From Nemertoderma westbladi (taxonomy: Eukaryota > Xenacoelomorpha > Nemertodermatida > Nemertodermatidae), in NCBI GenBank assembly GCA_032718475.1, contig JAUCBJ010001609.1:1-22333 (forward strand): a DNA stretch of 22,333 nucleotides, written 5' to 3'. Position numbers and translations under genes: made by a program. The notes below the pieces were generated by a model that was not told the origin of the DNA, ran no database searches, and saw nothing but the letters and a program-made list of their open reading frames with translations. Shown one piece after another: positions 1 to 8,901 of this stretch (positions are counted from its first letter, which is position 1; each line of letters starts with the position of its first letter).

Positions 1-2195
1 CTTCTTCCATGGCAAGTTTACTGAGTATCGCCCATTTTCAAACATGATTTCCTTACAAAAATTATTATGAACATGATCAGGAGTTGAAACTCCAGCTGAT
101 TCCAATTCCCAAAATGTCTTGAGAATCTTTGTTAATTCTCTTGTACAATCACAGGTATCATTGCTAGCAACTAAGGCTGTATTTTCTGTCGACATATTTT
201 CGGATTCTTCTATTGGTCCTGTTAACAACCAACCAAAGACAGATTTTGTAGCAACAGGCTGATCACTTAGATGCCCCTTGCGGACATTTCCAGCATCAAC
301 AAGATTGTTGTACAAATCTGCCCCAATAAGAACACCAATCTCTTTATGCGAACTGCGAAAGTCATCTGCAAGGTTTAGGTTGCGAAGATGACTGTATTGT
401 TGTGTTTGGCACTCCTGCGGACCAAATGAAAGGCAAATAAATGGAACAGCTGTGGCCTCTACCACAATATTTGCTGTCCCTTTTATTAAATTGAACTTAA
501 CTAAATTGCATTCAATTCTTTTCGGCATCCTTGACAAAAATGAACTAACGTGAATGAAACCCTTTCCAACTACTTCAAGATCAAGTTCGTTGCAGACTTT
601 ATCTGTAATATAACTTCGATGTGACCCTTTATCAAATAGAACACGAACATGAAGCTCCCTTTTATTCTTGGGATTGTAACATTTAAGTGTTGCTGTTTCC
701 AATAAAATTGAAACAGTTGTTTGAGTGGCGTGCTCTTGTTCATTGAACATATGTGATTGTCGAGTTATCGACGTTTGTGTTGTCTCACAAACTACCATAT
801 TGACAACACTTTGACTAGGGTAGGCAATTGCCCTTGAATTTATTTGTGAGACTTGTGATTGTGGTTGAGCACTTAATGATGCCGAATTGTGATTCAACTG
901 CATTGCTGTGTCCGACATTCCAGTTGTCGAACTCGAATTGCTATGGACAATGGCAGCATTACTGACTGACTTGCCATTGTTTGCCGTGTAACAAATGCTT
1001 GAATGATGCCCTTTGCGTTTGCAACTGAAACACTGTTTATCTGCCTTGGGACAATTTGGTTTGAAATGGTTTTTGGATAAACAAATGAAACAACATTTTT
1101 CACTAGTGAGTTTTTCTCGCCTAGATTTGACATCTCTTATTGAATTGCATGATGAAGAATAATGATTGCCATTGCAAAATATGAACTTATTTTGGGCTTT
1201 ATAGCAACAAGTGCAGCAGTTGTTGGAACCCTTGAAATTATCGTAAGTAGTGTTGCTTGCCAGTTTGTGTTGAGCATGAGTCTTCAATTCTAACTCACAC
1301 AGTGTCCTAGTTTGTAATTCTGTCTGCATGTACTCTAGAAGCCGCTCAATGCCGATTGTATTGAAGTTTGGTTTCTTTCGCATTATCAACCTGAATTCTA
1401 TTGGAAGTTTACTCATTACAACAGGTTTGAGCAAGACTTCATAGCTAGTTGGGTTCACATTAAGTGATTCCAATTGTCTAATGGTGGACTTATATTTGTC
1501 ATGCAGTAATTGTACTTCTTTCATGTTCATAGTGGAGACTGGCTGATAAGTTAAAAATATTTCCATGAGTTTGTAAGAAATTGCTTCTGCATTACCAAAA
1601 CGTGATTCTAAAATGTCCCATACATGCGAATAATTTGCTGCGTTCAAAGGAATCCCAGCAATAGACTCTTTGGCTGCGCCATGAAGTTGTCCTAACAAAA
1701 TTACAAATTTATCAACGCTGGAAATTTTGGGATTATTGTGAACGGAACTCTGAAATGTATCACGAAATTCTATCCATTGCAATAGATCACCTGAGAATTT
1801 TGGTAATGTGCCGGTTGATAGTGTTGTGTGTGCCCGGAATTGTGATGAATCTAATGGGTTATAATGACTACTATCAAGAGATTGTGATGATATATTTACT
1901 GCCGTTGTAGATTTAATGGACTCAAGAAATTTTTCTATCTTTTTTATTGCGTGACTTCCCTCATATTGACGGCTTTCACATTCTATAACATCCTTTTCAA
2001 TAGTATCTGGTGAAATATAACTTTGATAATCCTCATCCTTTTCCTTTAACCATTTAAAACATCAAAAATGTTATCACGCAACACTTCTAGTTCTATAGGA
2101 TCCTTCTCAGTCACTAACAATAGTGTATTAGTTTGTGAAATTAATCTAGTTAAATATCCCCGTTTCCCTGCACGTTGTGACTTTAATTGCTCCAT
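1..2195 (-). CDS. BEL/Pao Gag-Pol polyprotein, N-terminal ~730 residues, one frameshift
   Basis: The start is taken as the ATG at 2195-2193 (MEQLKSQRAGKRGYLTRL). That frame stops at 2052-2043 after about 47 codons. The neighbouring frame is open from 2061 to base 1 with no stop, so a one-base indel in the short T/A run near 2053-2059 best explains the break. Approximate domains: a DUF1759-like Gag region (~1806-1300; LPKFSGDLLQWIEFRDTF, WDILESRFG); two CX2CX4HX4C zinc knuckles (CFICLSKNHFKPNC and CFSCKRKGHHSSIC, ~1092-985); a DUF1758-like retropepsin (~700-230; VRVLFDKGSHRSYIT at ~650-610); and the linker before RT (VFGWLLTGP, FWELESAGV, RYSVNLPWKK). Known role of the family: Gag packages element RNA, and Pol processes and copies it. 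The catalytic triplet reads DKG where the family normally has DSG or DTG, which may weaken the protease. The frame is far better preserved than any other element here, so insertion was probably recent. The frameshift could also be an assembly error. Confidence 0.9.
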
Positions 2196-2590
2196 ACAGT
2201 ATTTATATTTTGTTGATCCAATAATTTGATTTTGAGAAAATTTGATTTTAGGCTACGAATTTAAATCCCTATACAAATATTGTAACTATAAATTGTGCAA
2301 TTAATCAATACTGTCAAAATATTAAACACGATATCAAATAAATACAGTATTTATATAAGATACAAGAAAATGATCAGTTAAATCTTGTTACAATAATAGT
2401 TACTTTGGTTCGATCTTACCGCAATGTCCGAGGTAATTTGAGTTCAACTAACGGCGATAACAATACAGCGGCTGCTTCTTGAGTGAATTGATCAAAGCGA
2501 GTTATTGTGTAAATGTTCACAACTTGAAGAAATCAACAGCGAAACATTGTTGTCTCGTTGAATGAAATACCGTAGGATAGTCTGTTTCTC
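2196..2590 (-). promoter_or_regulatory. BEL element leader between primer-binding site and Gag start
   Basis: A 395-base A+T-rich non-coding stretch lies upstream of the Gag ATG on the minus strand. It contains a splice-donor-like GCGGTAAGAT (minus strand, around 2413-2423), so a spliced leader is possible, but no acceptor is convincing. No long ORF crosses it. Most of its length shows no recognisable signal. Confidence 0.4.
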
Positions 2591-2603
2591 TCTGGGGGCT
2601 CCA
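2591..2603 (-). promoter_or_regulatory. Primer-binding-site-like motif of the BEL element
   Basis: On the minus strand the LTR stub ends in CCCCAACA, and after two or three bases comes TGGAGCCCCCAGA. A TGG-initiated motif just inside an LTR ending in CA is the expected place and form for a tRNA primer-binding site. The implied tRNA 3' end (TCTGGGGGCTCCA) has a U discriminator and resembles tRNA-Thr, but I cannot confirm the isoacceptor. Confidence 0.5.
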
Positions 2604-2607
2604 CTTG

Positions 2608-2676
2608 TTGGGGTTCCCGAAGGATTGATAAAGAGTTTTTAGTATAAGATGTCGAATATAATAACAATATTATAAA
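2608..2676 (-). mobile_element. Remnant of BEL 5' LTR (U5 end)
   Basis: About 70 bp on the LTR side of the primer-binding-site motif. On the minus strand it ends CCTTCGGGAACCCCAACA, the CA expected at an LTR end. The rest of the LTR is missing because family-B repeat follows at about 2677. Confidence 0.45.
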
Positions 2677-2780
2677 TAATTTTTATTGATTCCATCGGAT
2701 TCAGGATCCTCATAAACCCGTATAACGCAAGAAACAAGGTGATACTATCTACTTATTAATTTGCATATTTTCCAAAATTT

Positions 2781-3281
2781 GGTGCTGGCACAACAATTTT
2801 CACCCACCGGCGAAAAATACAAGTTTGAGAACTCTTATGAAATTTTTACTGATTCCATTGAATTCAGAACCATCACAAACCCGTATAACGCAAGAAACAA
2901 GGTGACACAATCAATTGATATATTTGATGGTTTTCAAAATGTGGTGCTAGCACCACATTTTGCACCCACATCCGAAAAATACAAGTTTGAGATGTCTAGT
3001 TCGATAATTGTATTTTCCATTGAATTCAGAACAGCCATAAACCTCTAAAACGCAAGAAATAAATTGTCACAAGCAATTTTATCTATTGAACAGATTTTCA
3101 AAATTTCGTGCTAGCACCAAAATTTGCACACAGCACCAAAAAATACAAGTTTGATACGCTTGGTGCAACTCGTATATATTTCATCGAATCCAGAAACCCA
3201 AAAAACCCCAATTGCGTAAAAAACAAGTTTCAAACGATCAATTTACAAAATTGACTTATTTCAAAATTTGGTGCTGGCACC
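2781..3281. repeat. ~163-bp tandem repeats with GGTGCTAGCACC palindromic cores (in B3)
   Basis: Palindrome cores begin at 2781, 2943, 3107 and 3270, spacings of 162, 164 and 163 bp. Each is followed by a recognisable AAATACAAGTTTGA segment, a TTCCATTGAATTCAGAAC-like segment and a CGCAAGAAACAAG-like segment before the next core. Units have diverged by many substitutions but the period is kept. Confidence 0.85.
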
Positions 3282-3641
3282 AAAACTTGGCACCCACCGA
3301 AAAAAACAAGTTTGAAATTTCTAAATCAATTTATATGAATTCCATCAAATTTCTAACACCAAAAAACCGGTGTAAATCAAAAATAGAGATGTTACAATTA
3401 ATATTTAATGAAATGTAATTTTCAAAAAACGTCTCAAAAAAAGTGCCAAAAGTAGGGTTAAAAAATGGTGCTATAACTCGAAAAGTACCCAATATTTTTG
3501 AAAACGGTTTTCACTACTAGGAAGACAATAGATTTTTAGGAAAAGTCATAAAATTTCAGATTCCCAACTGCGTTAGTTTCAGAATTATAATAAAAAAACC
3601 ACGGGAGGGGTCATATTGACCCCCCCCCGGGTTTAATAGGG

Positions 3642-3645
3642 TTAA
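3642..3645. other. TTAA target site at the end of B3
   Basis: TTAA lies exactly between the B3 terminus and the gypsy coding sequence, which resumes in the next bases (YDQRGIIVPV). The partner TTAA on the far side of B3 is lost with the truncation. Confidence 0.6.
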
Positions 3646-4680
3646 CTTATATGATCAACGTGGAATAATTGTGCCAGTGGGAGATACACCCACTCCATGG
3701 TGTCATCCTTTAGTAGTCGTCCATAAACCATCAGGCGATGTGCGATTATGTGTTGTCTTAAAAATCGTTAAATGAAAAAATAGATCGCACTATACATAAA
3801 GTCCCTAATCCTACTGAAGCTGTGGAGACGCAAATTTTTTCGAAACTGGATTTAGTAAAGGGAAATTGGCCAATGGAATTAGAGGATGAAAGCTCATGGT
3901 ATACAGTATTTATTACACATAAAGGTAAATTTCGTTTTTTTGAGAGCTCCTTTTGGTTTCACAAGTACAGGAGATGCTTTTTCATTTCGGGGTGATATAG
4001 CCCTTCTAGGAATTGAAGATTGTACAAAGGTGATAGATAATATTGCAGTTGGGAAAGTGGCAATCAAGGAATTAGTTTTAACTGTACGGAAATTCTAGAA
4101 CGGTGTATCTTACTTAATAATTGCTGAATCGATCAACTACGTTGGTTATTTTATACAAGCTGGGTCAGTTGCAGTTGATGAAAGAAAATTATTGGCTATT
4201 CAATAATTTCCGAGTCCATCTAATCGATCAGACCTCCGATGATTTATGGGTCTAGCAAACCAATTATTATCCTTCGTTCCTAATTTGGCATTTTCCCTTC
4301 ATGAGTTTAGAGATATACTTCGAACAATTCGAACTAAAAACCAATTCAAATGGTTGCCCGAACATGAAATTGCTTTTAAGGAAATTAAGGAATTGTTGAC
4401 ATTACCACCAGTAGCACTAGTAACAGGAATGTTTGGATTCGAGTTGCCACTCATAGACTCATATTATATACAGATGCAAAACTGGTCGTGGATATGTTCT
4501 ATTACAAACTAACAAAAACTTAGATATTAACTCTGCTGTTATGATTCAATGCGGTAGTCGTTTCCTTTCAACTGCGGAAAAAAACTATGCAACTGTTGAA
4601 CTCGAAACCTTAGTAATTTATTGGGCTTTAAAAAAAAGCTCGGGTTTAACTTGAAGGTTGCCCTACACCTTAATAAATAA
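3646..4680 (+). pseudogene. Ty3/gypsy Pol fragment: reverse transcriptase and RNase H, degenerate
   Basis: Three frames together read as gypsy-type RT. At 3647-3770: YDQRGIIVPV, then TPWCHPLVVVHKPSGDVRL. At 3769-3945: a shifted frame with NEKIDRTIHKVPNPTEAV and FSKLDLVKG, the catalytic-aspartate motif A. From about 3943: LRAPFGFTSTGDAF. The usual V-D-D catalytic box appears as VIDNIAV (around 4040), so the second aspartate is replaced by asparagine. Later pieces include INYVGYFIQAGSV, FMGLANQLLSFVPNLAF, KWLPEHEIAFKEIKELL and, near 4550-4640, QCGSRFLSTAEKN and ALKKSSG from RNase H. There are several frameshifts and in-frame stops (for example TGA ending near 3772 and TAA near 4206). RT copies RNA into DNA, but this copy cannot function. 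Confidence 0.85.
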
Positions 4681-4875
4681 TATATAATAATGTTCTCGAA
4701 CACTACCAATAACAAAAATAAAAAAAAATACAGTATTTTTAAAATTTCAAAAAATTCTAGCAAGTAAATAACACTATAACACTAATAACACTAACACCCA
4801 TAACAAATATCTCTACTAATGTTCTAGAACATTCACCAATATCAAAAAAGCACTAAAAAGTTGCTATCAGGTACC
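4681..4875. other. A+T-rich interval, no gene
   Basis: This is unclassified A+T-rich sequence between the gypsy RNase H remnant and the FB1 repeats. A diverged direct repeat is visible: ATGTTCTCGAACACTACCAA near 4690 and ATGTTCTAGAACATTCACCA near 4818. Nothing coding is supported. Confidence 0.5.
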
Positions 4876-4920
4876 GGACAATTCGGTCCCGGACAATTAG
4901 GTCCCGGACAATTCGGTCCC
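4876..4920 (+). repeat. FB1 left array, 3 x 15 bp GGACAATTCGGTCCC
   Basis: Three contiguous units at 4876-4890, 4891-4905 (C to A at the ninth base) and 4906-4920. Each unit is itself nearly self-complementary (GGAC...GTCC). The array is followed by a small hairpin, GGTCCCA...TGGGACC (about 4915-4943). Confidence 0.9.
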
Positions 4921-5047
4921 AGACTGTGATGGGACCTTGGAGTTGGCAGTATAGATCCCAACTGGTGTGTTATACGCGTCGCCGCGTCCGTAGGCTGCTG
5001 ACGCTGAGGCTGTTGTCTGGATATATATATAGTAGGCCGAAAGCCGT
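4921..5047. other. Unique 127-bp segment at the left edge of the insertion
   Basis: It lies between the FB1 left array and the first 303-bp direct repeat. It has no counterpart beside the second direct repeat. It contains a TATATATATA run near 5021-5031. I recognise no gene. Confidence 0.4.
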
Positions 5048-5350
5048 GTATCCAATAGATGCGCTCTGATCACTCCCAATGTGCTTTCCCACCTACCATT
5101 GACTTAACCTGATTAATTGTCACCTCGCCACTCCCTGTTGCCACTGTCCCTACGTGCTAGCCTCACTAGCTTGTTTGCCCCTCTGAGGTGGTTTGACCTC
5201 TCAACTCTCCCTGTGGCTTGCAGCGTGTATCGTCTTAGTTGGTTGTGAGGTGACATTATTATTGCTAATGTCACCTCGCCCACTATAATTGGTAAAATGC
5301 CACTAATCCCATTTTCGGTGGGTAATGCATGGAATTGAATCCGCTTACAC
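5048..5350. repeat. 303-bp direct repeat, copy 1 (LTR-like)
   Basis: It aligns without gaps to 6843-7145, with nine substitutions by my count (about 97% identity). On the minus strand the pair starts TGTAAGCGG and ends near GGATAC(A), close to TG...CA. On that strand this copy is immediately preceded by a 15-base G run (5350-5364 complement), in the position of a polypurine tract before a 3' LTR. It contains a hairpin with arms GAGGTGACATT/AATGTCACCTC (5247-5277). Confidence 0.7.
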
Positions 5351-5364
5351 CCCCCCCCCCCCCC

Positions 5365-5393
5365 ATGCTATCTTCCCGGTGAGAAGATAGCAT
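5365..5393. other. Hairpin ATGCTATCTTC/GAAGATAGCAT
   Basis: An 11-bp perfect inverted repeat with a short loop, immediately beside the 15-base C run. It is followed by further hairpins, including CCTTGGTACA/TGTACCAAGG at 5513-5546. Together with the repeat-borne hairpin this end of the interior is unusually structured. Function unknown. Confidence 0.6.
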
Positions 5394-5924
5394 CAACCTT
5401 AAGTGCGCTTCAATTCCGCTGGAATCCAATGTAATATTGCATCTGGGGTGGAATTCTTTTCTCGGGGTCGGCTTTCCAGCCCGGCCCCCATGGGTCTGTT
5501 ATCACTACCCATCCTTGGTACATCTGCGAGCTATGCTGTACCAAGGCATCTGGCGTATCTGTTTTAGATGATCGCCCTCACTCCTCACACAATTTTTCTT
5601 CACGGACTTTGTTGTCCCTTCCTCTCTCACTAGTCCCTTGGGACTCATCCCCCTCTATGCTTGCTCCCCACACTTGAATCTCGCACCTGTTTCACTTCCT
5701 CACACCCTAACGCCTCCTCCCCATACTCCTCCCATACTTCCCCAATACTCAACCCCATTTGCTCTCACTCTCTGTACGCTCCTGTCGGGCTCCCACATTC
5801 TCATTAGTGTGGCCACACTTGAGAAATGGGATTCGTATAATGTCTCGTCCTCTTGTTCTAGTCAATTAGTCCCCAGTCCCAGTAGCTAATTGGAAAAAGG
5901 TTGTACTTGACTATAGTACGTATA

Positions 5925-6389
5925 TTATATATTATGTATATGTGATATGACTTGTCTCTCCCTGTCTCGCCCCCCACTTGAGTGAATCCGCAAGTCCCGC
6001 ACCCTATTCCTCTCGGAACTTGTTCCACTCCATCGGTTATCCACCAATCCTAATCCATCAGGTTTCCTCATAGCCATGTAGACTACCTGCCTTTCCAGAA
6101 GATTCGGGGTGCCTGGTCCAATAATCATCTCAGCGTTGCCACGTATCGCCGATCCAATCTCCATCGTAGTCTTTGACCTTACCAGCTTCTGCATCGCATC
6201 CGGTAGGCGGTTCAACTTTGGCCCAGTCTTCTTACCATGGGTCGCTAGGTCAAACAGAAAAATATCTCCGTTCACCGCCGCTGAATGCAGCAATATAGTT
6301 CTACTCGACCCTCTTGACCCCTTTCTTGTCCCACCATCATCTTCTTCCGTCTCCACGTCATCCGGGACCATATATCCGCACCTCCCCAC
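5925..6389 (-). CDS. Unrecognised 154-codon ORF inside the LTR-like element
   Basis: The frame begins MGRCGYMVPDDVETEEDDGG and includes a basic stretch and GDIFLFDLATHGKKTGPKLN, then EMIIGPGTPNLLERQVVYMA. Upstream in the same frame is another ATG (MAEKL) followed by a TGA, so the original protein may have been longer and lost to a nonsense change. I recognise no domain, zinc knuckle or membrane segment. Its place between LTR-like repeats would suit a gag-like or cargo ORF, but this is inference. A 119-codon ORF overlaps on the plus strand (6109-6468) and one of the two must be spurious. The relatively high G+C lowers stop-codon density, so chance is a real possibility. Confidence 0.25.
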   Translation of the reverse strand: MGRCGYMVPDDVETEEDDGGTRKGSRGSSRTILLHSAAVNGDIFLFDLATHGKKTGPKLNRLPDAMQKLVRSKTTMEIGSAIRGNAEMIIGPGTPNLLERQVVYMAMRKPDGLGLVDNRWSGTSSERNRVRDLRIHSSGGRDRERQVISHIHNI

Positions 6390-6659
6390 TGAATACGATA
6401 AACCCCTTCACAGTTTCTCCGCCATCACGATTCTCCTCTCTCAACAGACTGGTATGGTGGTGCCTTAGAAAGGCTCAGTAGGGCAAGAGATAACTAAGTG
6501 CGGTCTTAATCAGTTTAAATCAGTGATGGCCTACCTCCTTTCTTGTTCAGACTATGTTTCATACGAGTGTTCTCCTCTATGTGCCAATTTTTCTTAATTT
6601 TATTACTATTTATATTCCCCCCTACATGTGCTATTATACTATCTGCCATCTGATACCTC

Positions 6660-6805
6660 CCCTCAATTCCTCACGTGACGCCCTCAGTGCCCACAAGTTT
6701 ACGGTACTGTGTACCCTTCAACTACGGTATGCGTACATACCCCCGCTCAATTCCTCACGTGGCGCCCTCAGTGCCCACAAGTTTACGGTACTGTGTACCC
6801 CTCAA
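6660..6805. repeat. Tandem duplication, period 84 bp
   Basis: CTCAATTCCTCACGTG begins at 6662 and again at 6746, each time continuing through CGCCCTCAGTGCCCACAAG and TTTACGGTACTGTGTACCC with one or two substitutions. Short ORFs across it are repeat translations. Confidence 0.85.
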
Positions 6806-6842
6806 ACAAACTAAATTACCTCTACACTACTGAGTGGCCTGA

Positions 6843-7145
6843 GTATCCAATAGATGCGGTCTAATCACTCCCAATGTGCTTTCCCACCCACCATTGCCTT
6901 AACCTGATTAATTGTCACCTCGCCACTCCCTGTTGCCACTGTCCCTACGTGCTAGCCTCACTAGCTTGTTTGCACCTCTGAGGTGGTTTGACCTCTCAAC
7001 TCTCCCTGTGGCTTGCGGCGTGTATCGCCTTAGTTGGTTGTGAGGTGACATTATTATTGCTACTGTCACCTCGCCTACTATAATTGGTAAAATGCCACTA
7101 ATCCCATTTTCGGTGGGTAATGCATGGAATTGAATCCGCTTACAC
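6843..7145. repeat. 303-bp direct repeat, copy 2 (LTR-like)
   Basis: Partner of 5048-5350. Its right end abuts FB1 unit four directly. If the element reads on the minus strand this would be the 5' LTR, but no convincing primer-binding site follows it (next bases on the minus strand after GGATAC are TCAGGCCACT). Homologous hairpin at 7042-7072. Confidence 0.7.
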
Positions 7146-7295
7146 GGTCAATTCGGTCCCGGACAATTCGGTCCCGGACAATTCGGTCCCATTTATTTAG
7201 TGTTTTGGGACCGAATTTTCCGGGACCGAATTGTCCGGGACCGAATTGTCCGGACCGAATTGTCCGGGACCGAATTGTCCGGGACCGAATTGTCC
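7146..7295. repeat. FB1 hairpin: 3 forward and 6 inverted 15-bp units
   Basis: Forward units at 7146-7160, 7161-7175 and 7176-7190; loop 7191-7206; inverted units at 7207, 7222, 7237, 7252 (14 bp), 7266 and 7281. About 45 bp could pair directly across the 16-base loop, and about 90 bp if the interrupted left units are included. ORFs over this segment are only repeat translations. Confidence 0.9.
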
Positions 7296-7620
7296 TACAT
7301 CCAATGTTTGCAATTAGTTAATTAAAACAATGTTCTTATTGGTTTGTTGGTTTTATTTTGTTTTAATCGTTTTAGTTACTACGGTGACATTTTGTGAAAC
7401 GAGCACTAGAGTTAGAGTATGCCTCATACAGTCAGAAGAAGCAAAGCCCCTGAGAATTATTTTTCCTAAAATTTTAGAGATTCAAAAAAAATTGCCTGTC
7501 TTTACAATTTATTTTAATTCATGAGGGGACACGAATTAATAAAATTTTCCCTCTAAATTTGTTTTTATTATTTATTTGAGTTGTTTATTAATTCCAGAAT
7601 GTCTGGGGACGTGACATAAT
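7296..7620 (+). other. Interval with a 64-codon unrecognised ORF (7330-7524)
   Basis: The small ORF starts with a strongly hydrophobic stretch (MFLLVCWFYFVLIVLVTTV) that would look like a signal peptide or membrane segment if expressed. The rest resembles nothing I know. It lies in a region of decayed elements and has no clear promoter or poly(A) context, so it may be accidental. The remainder of the interval holds nothing recognisable. Confidence 0.3.
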
Positions 7621-7690
7621 GATTCTAGAAAACTGGCCTTTTAATTATATCGTTGGGCGCTCCGATATCTTAATAGACTAAATTTTCAGC
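7621..7690 (+). pseudogene. Possible Ty3/gypsy RNase H end fragment
   Basis: The plus-strand translation reads LENWPFNYIVGRSDILID, then a stop, where gypsy RNase H normally ends with a segment of the form WPF-Y-I---G-D-NILADALS. It could be the continuation of the gypsy Pol that breaks off near 4680, displaced by FB1 and its insertion. The match is short, so confidence is low. The following ORF (7691-7918) is unrecognised and runs into the B1 element. Confidence 0.35.
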
Positions 7691-7935
7691 TTGTTAAAAT
7701 ATTTTAACAGATTTACTGTTATACGGACATCTCCTGCTATACGTAATAATTTAGGCCTAGGGTATGAGAGCAGTATCGCACGAAGCAATGTCAGTGAGAA
7801 GAGGCGAGTCGTTTCTAAGGTCTACCCAGAGCTTGGTTTAGCAGAGACACGAGGATCTGAAGTTTGCATTCCTATTAATCTACGTAACCCTATTAAACAT
7901 GGGAAGGGGTCTATATGACCTCCCCCCTGGATTTT

Positions 7936-8448
7936 GGTGCCAGAACCAAATTTTGAAATATGTCAATTTTGTAAATTGATTGTTTGAACCTGTTTTTTGC
8001 GCAATAATAGGGGTTATTTTGGGTTTTGATTTCGATGGAATATATACGAGATGCACCAGGCGTATTAAACTTGTATTTTCCGGTGCTGTGTGCAAAATTT
8101 GGTGCCAGCCGAAATTTTTAAAATCTATTCAATAGTTCAAATGCTTGTGACAACTTATTTCCCGCGTTTTAGAGGTTTATGCGGTTCTAAATTCAATGGA
8201 ATAAATAATTATCTAACTAGACATCTTAAGCTTCTATTTTTTGAAGTGGTTGCAAAGTTTGGTGCTAGCACCAAATTTTGGTCAATTTGGAGCACCAAAC
8301 ATCAAATATATCAATTGATTGTATCATCTTATTTCTTGCGTTATACGGGCTTATGAGGGTTCTGAATCAGATGGAATCAATAAAAACCGCACTAGACATC
8401 TCAAACTTGTATTTTTTTGTGACGGGTACAAAATTTGGTGCTTGCACC
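7936..8448. repeat. ~165-bp palindrome-centred repeats in B1
   Basis: Cores GGTGCCAGAACC, GGTGCCAGCC, GGTGCTAGCACC and GGTGCTTGCACC start at 7936, 8101, 8261 and 8437 (spacings 165, 160, 176). ORFs here (for example 8090-8356 and 8278-8490) read through the repeats and have no independent support. Confidence 0.8.
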
Positions 8449-8901
8449 AAAATTTGCCATATTACAGCAGAAAAATACGACTGGCAATGATCTAGCAAAT
8501 TAGAAATGTATTCCATTAGAATCAGCGCCCAAGAAAACCTGAAAATATGAATTTATAGCATCGTTTAAGTGAATTCAAAATTTTGTGTTCAAACTGAAAA
8601 GTGCTGGTTACTTGTTTTTTTTTTCATTTTTTGTCTACGTAGATGTCTAAAACAGCCATTTATAGTAAAAATATAATTTTTAAATATTTTCCAATGGATC
8701 TAGCGCCTTAGAAAAATTGAATTGAAAAACAGTTAGCCGAAAATTTAAACTTTCAAATTTTATGAAAATTGTTCACTACTTGTAATTTTGGTGCTGCAAA
8801 ATAACAAAATTTTCGAAATTTTTTTTGCGGTCGGATTCAGACGAGTGAAATATACGTAAACATTAGACGTTTTCGTTAAAATTTGTAGATTTTAGAGGTG
8901 T

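Larger units (their letters stand above)
1..2676 (-). mobile_element. BEL/Pao LTR retrotransposon, 5' half, truncated at both ends in this window
   Basis: Read on the minus strand, this is an LTR stub (2608-2676), a primer-binding-site-like motif (2591-2603), a leader (2196-2590) and a Gag-Pol frame that leaves the window at base 1. Family membership comes from the encoded protein, described separately. Only about 70 bp of 5' LTR remains before the sequence becomes family-B repeat at about 2677, so the LTR promoter appears to be lost or replaced at that junction. The exact junction is uncertain because 2641-2680 is A+T-rich and matches neither neighbour clearly. The RT core, RNase H, integrase and 3' LTR would lie to the left of the window. 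Confidence 0.85.
2677..3645 (-). mobile_element. piggyBac-like non-autonomous element, family B copy B3 (reversed, truncated)
   Basis: The right end, read on the minus strand, is TTAACCCTATTAAACC followed by a C/G run and a GTCAATATGACCCC palindrome. TTAA target sites and CCC-initiated termini are typical of piggyBac-like elements. B2 (12835 on) and B1 (7884 on) start almost identically. The body is a set of ~163-bp repeats centred on GGTGCTRGCACC palindromes. The distal part of the element (equivalent to about 13740-14233 in B2) is missing where it meets the BEL element. No transposase is encoded. Short ORFs here are repeat translations. Confidence 0.75.
5048..7145 (-). mobile_element. Candidate non-autonomous LTR-like element (303-bp direct repeats, 1.5-kb interior)
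   Basis: Two near-identical 303-bp direct repeats enclose 5351-6842. The interior is visibly richer in G+C than its flanks. No RT, protease or integrase motif is visible in either strand. The minus orientation is favoured by the G run beside copy 1 and by the 154-codon ORF, but G/C runs sit at several other repeat boundaries here, so this is weak. Alternatives are a simple segmental duplication or another element class with direct terminal repeats. Confidence 0.4.
4876..7295. mobile_element. Foldback-like element FB1 built of 15-bp repeats, interrupted by a 2.2-kb insertion
   Basis: Forward units GGACAATTCGGTCCC occupy 4876-4920 (three) and 7146-7190 (three). A 16-base spacer (7191-7206) follows, then six inverted units GGGACCGAATTGTCC at 7207-7295. 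Without 4921-7145 the structure is a six-unit arm, a short loop and a six-unit inverted arm, the architecture of foldback elements. Single-unit variants (AATTAGG, GGTC at unit starts, a 14-bp unit) show mild decay. I could not find a clean target-site duplication. Confidence 0.6.

Noticed and set aside
894-1133. Minus-strand 79-codon ORF inside the BEL region
   Set aside because: It lies in a different frame from the long Gag-Pol frame that passes through the same bases with zinc knuckles; it is a shadow.
6109-6468. Plus-strand 119-codon ORF
   Set aside because: It overlaps the minus-strand 154-codon ORF and has no recognised motif; I kept only one, at low confidence, because of the favoured element orientation.
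4876-7295. CRISPR-like array of short repeats
   Set aside because: The 15-bp units are contiguous without spacers and occur as inverted arms, typical of foldback DNA; the surroundings are eukaryotic.
7124-7321. Plus-strand ORF rich in Arg/Ile/Pro
   Set aside because: It is a direct translation of the 15-bp FB1 repeats.
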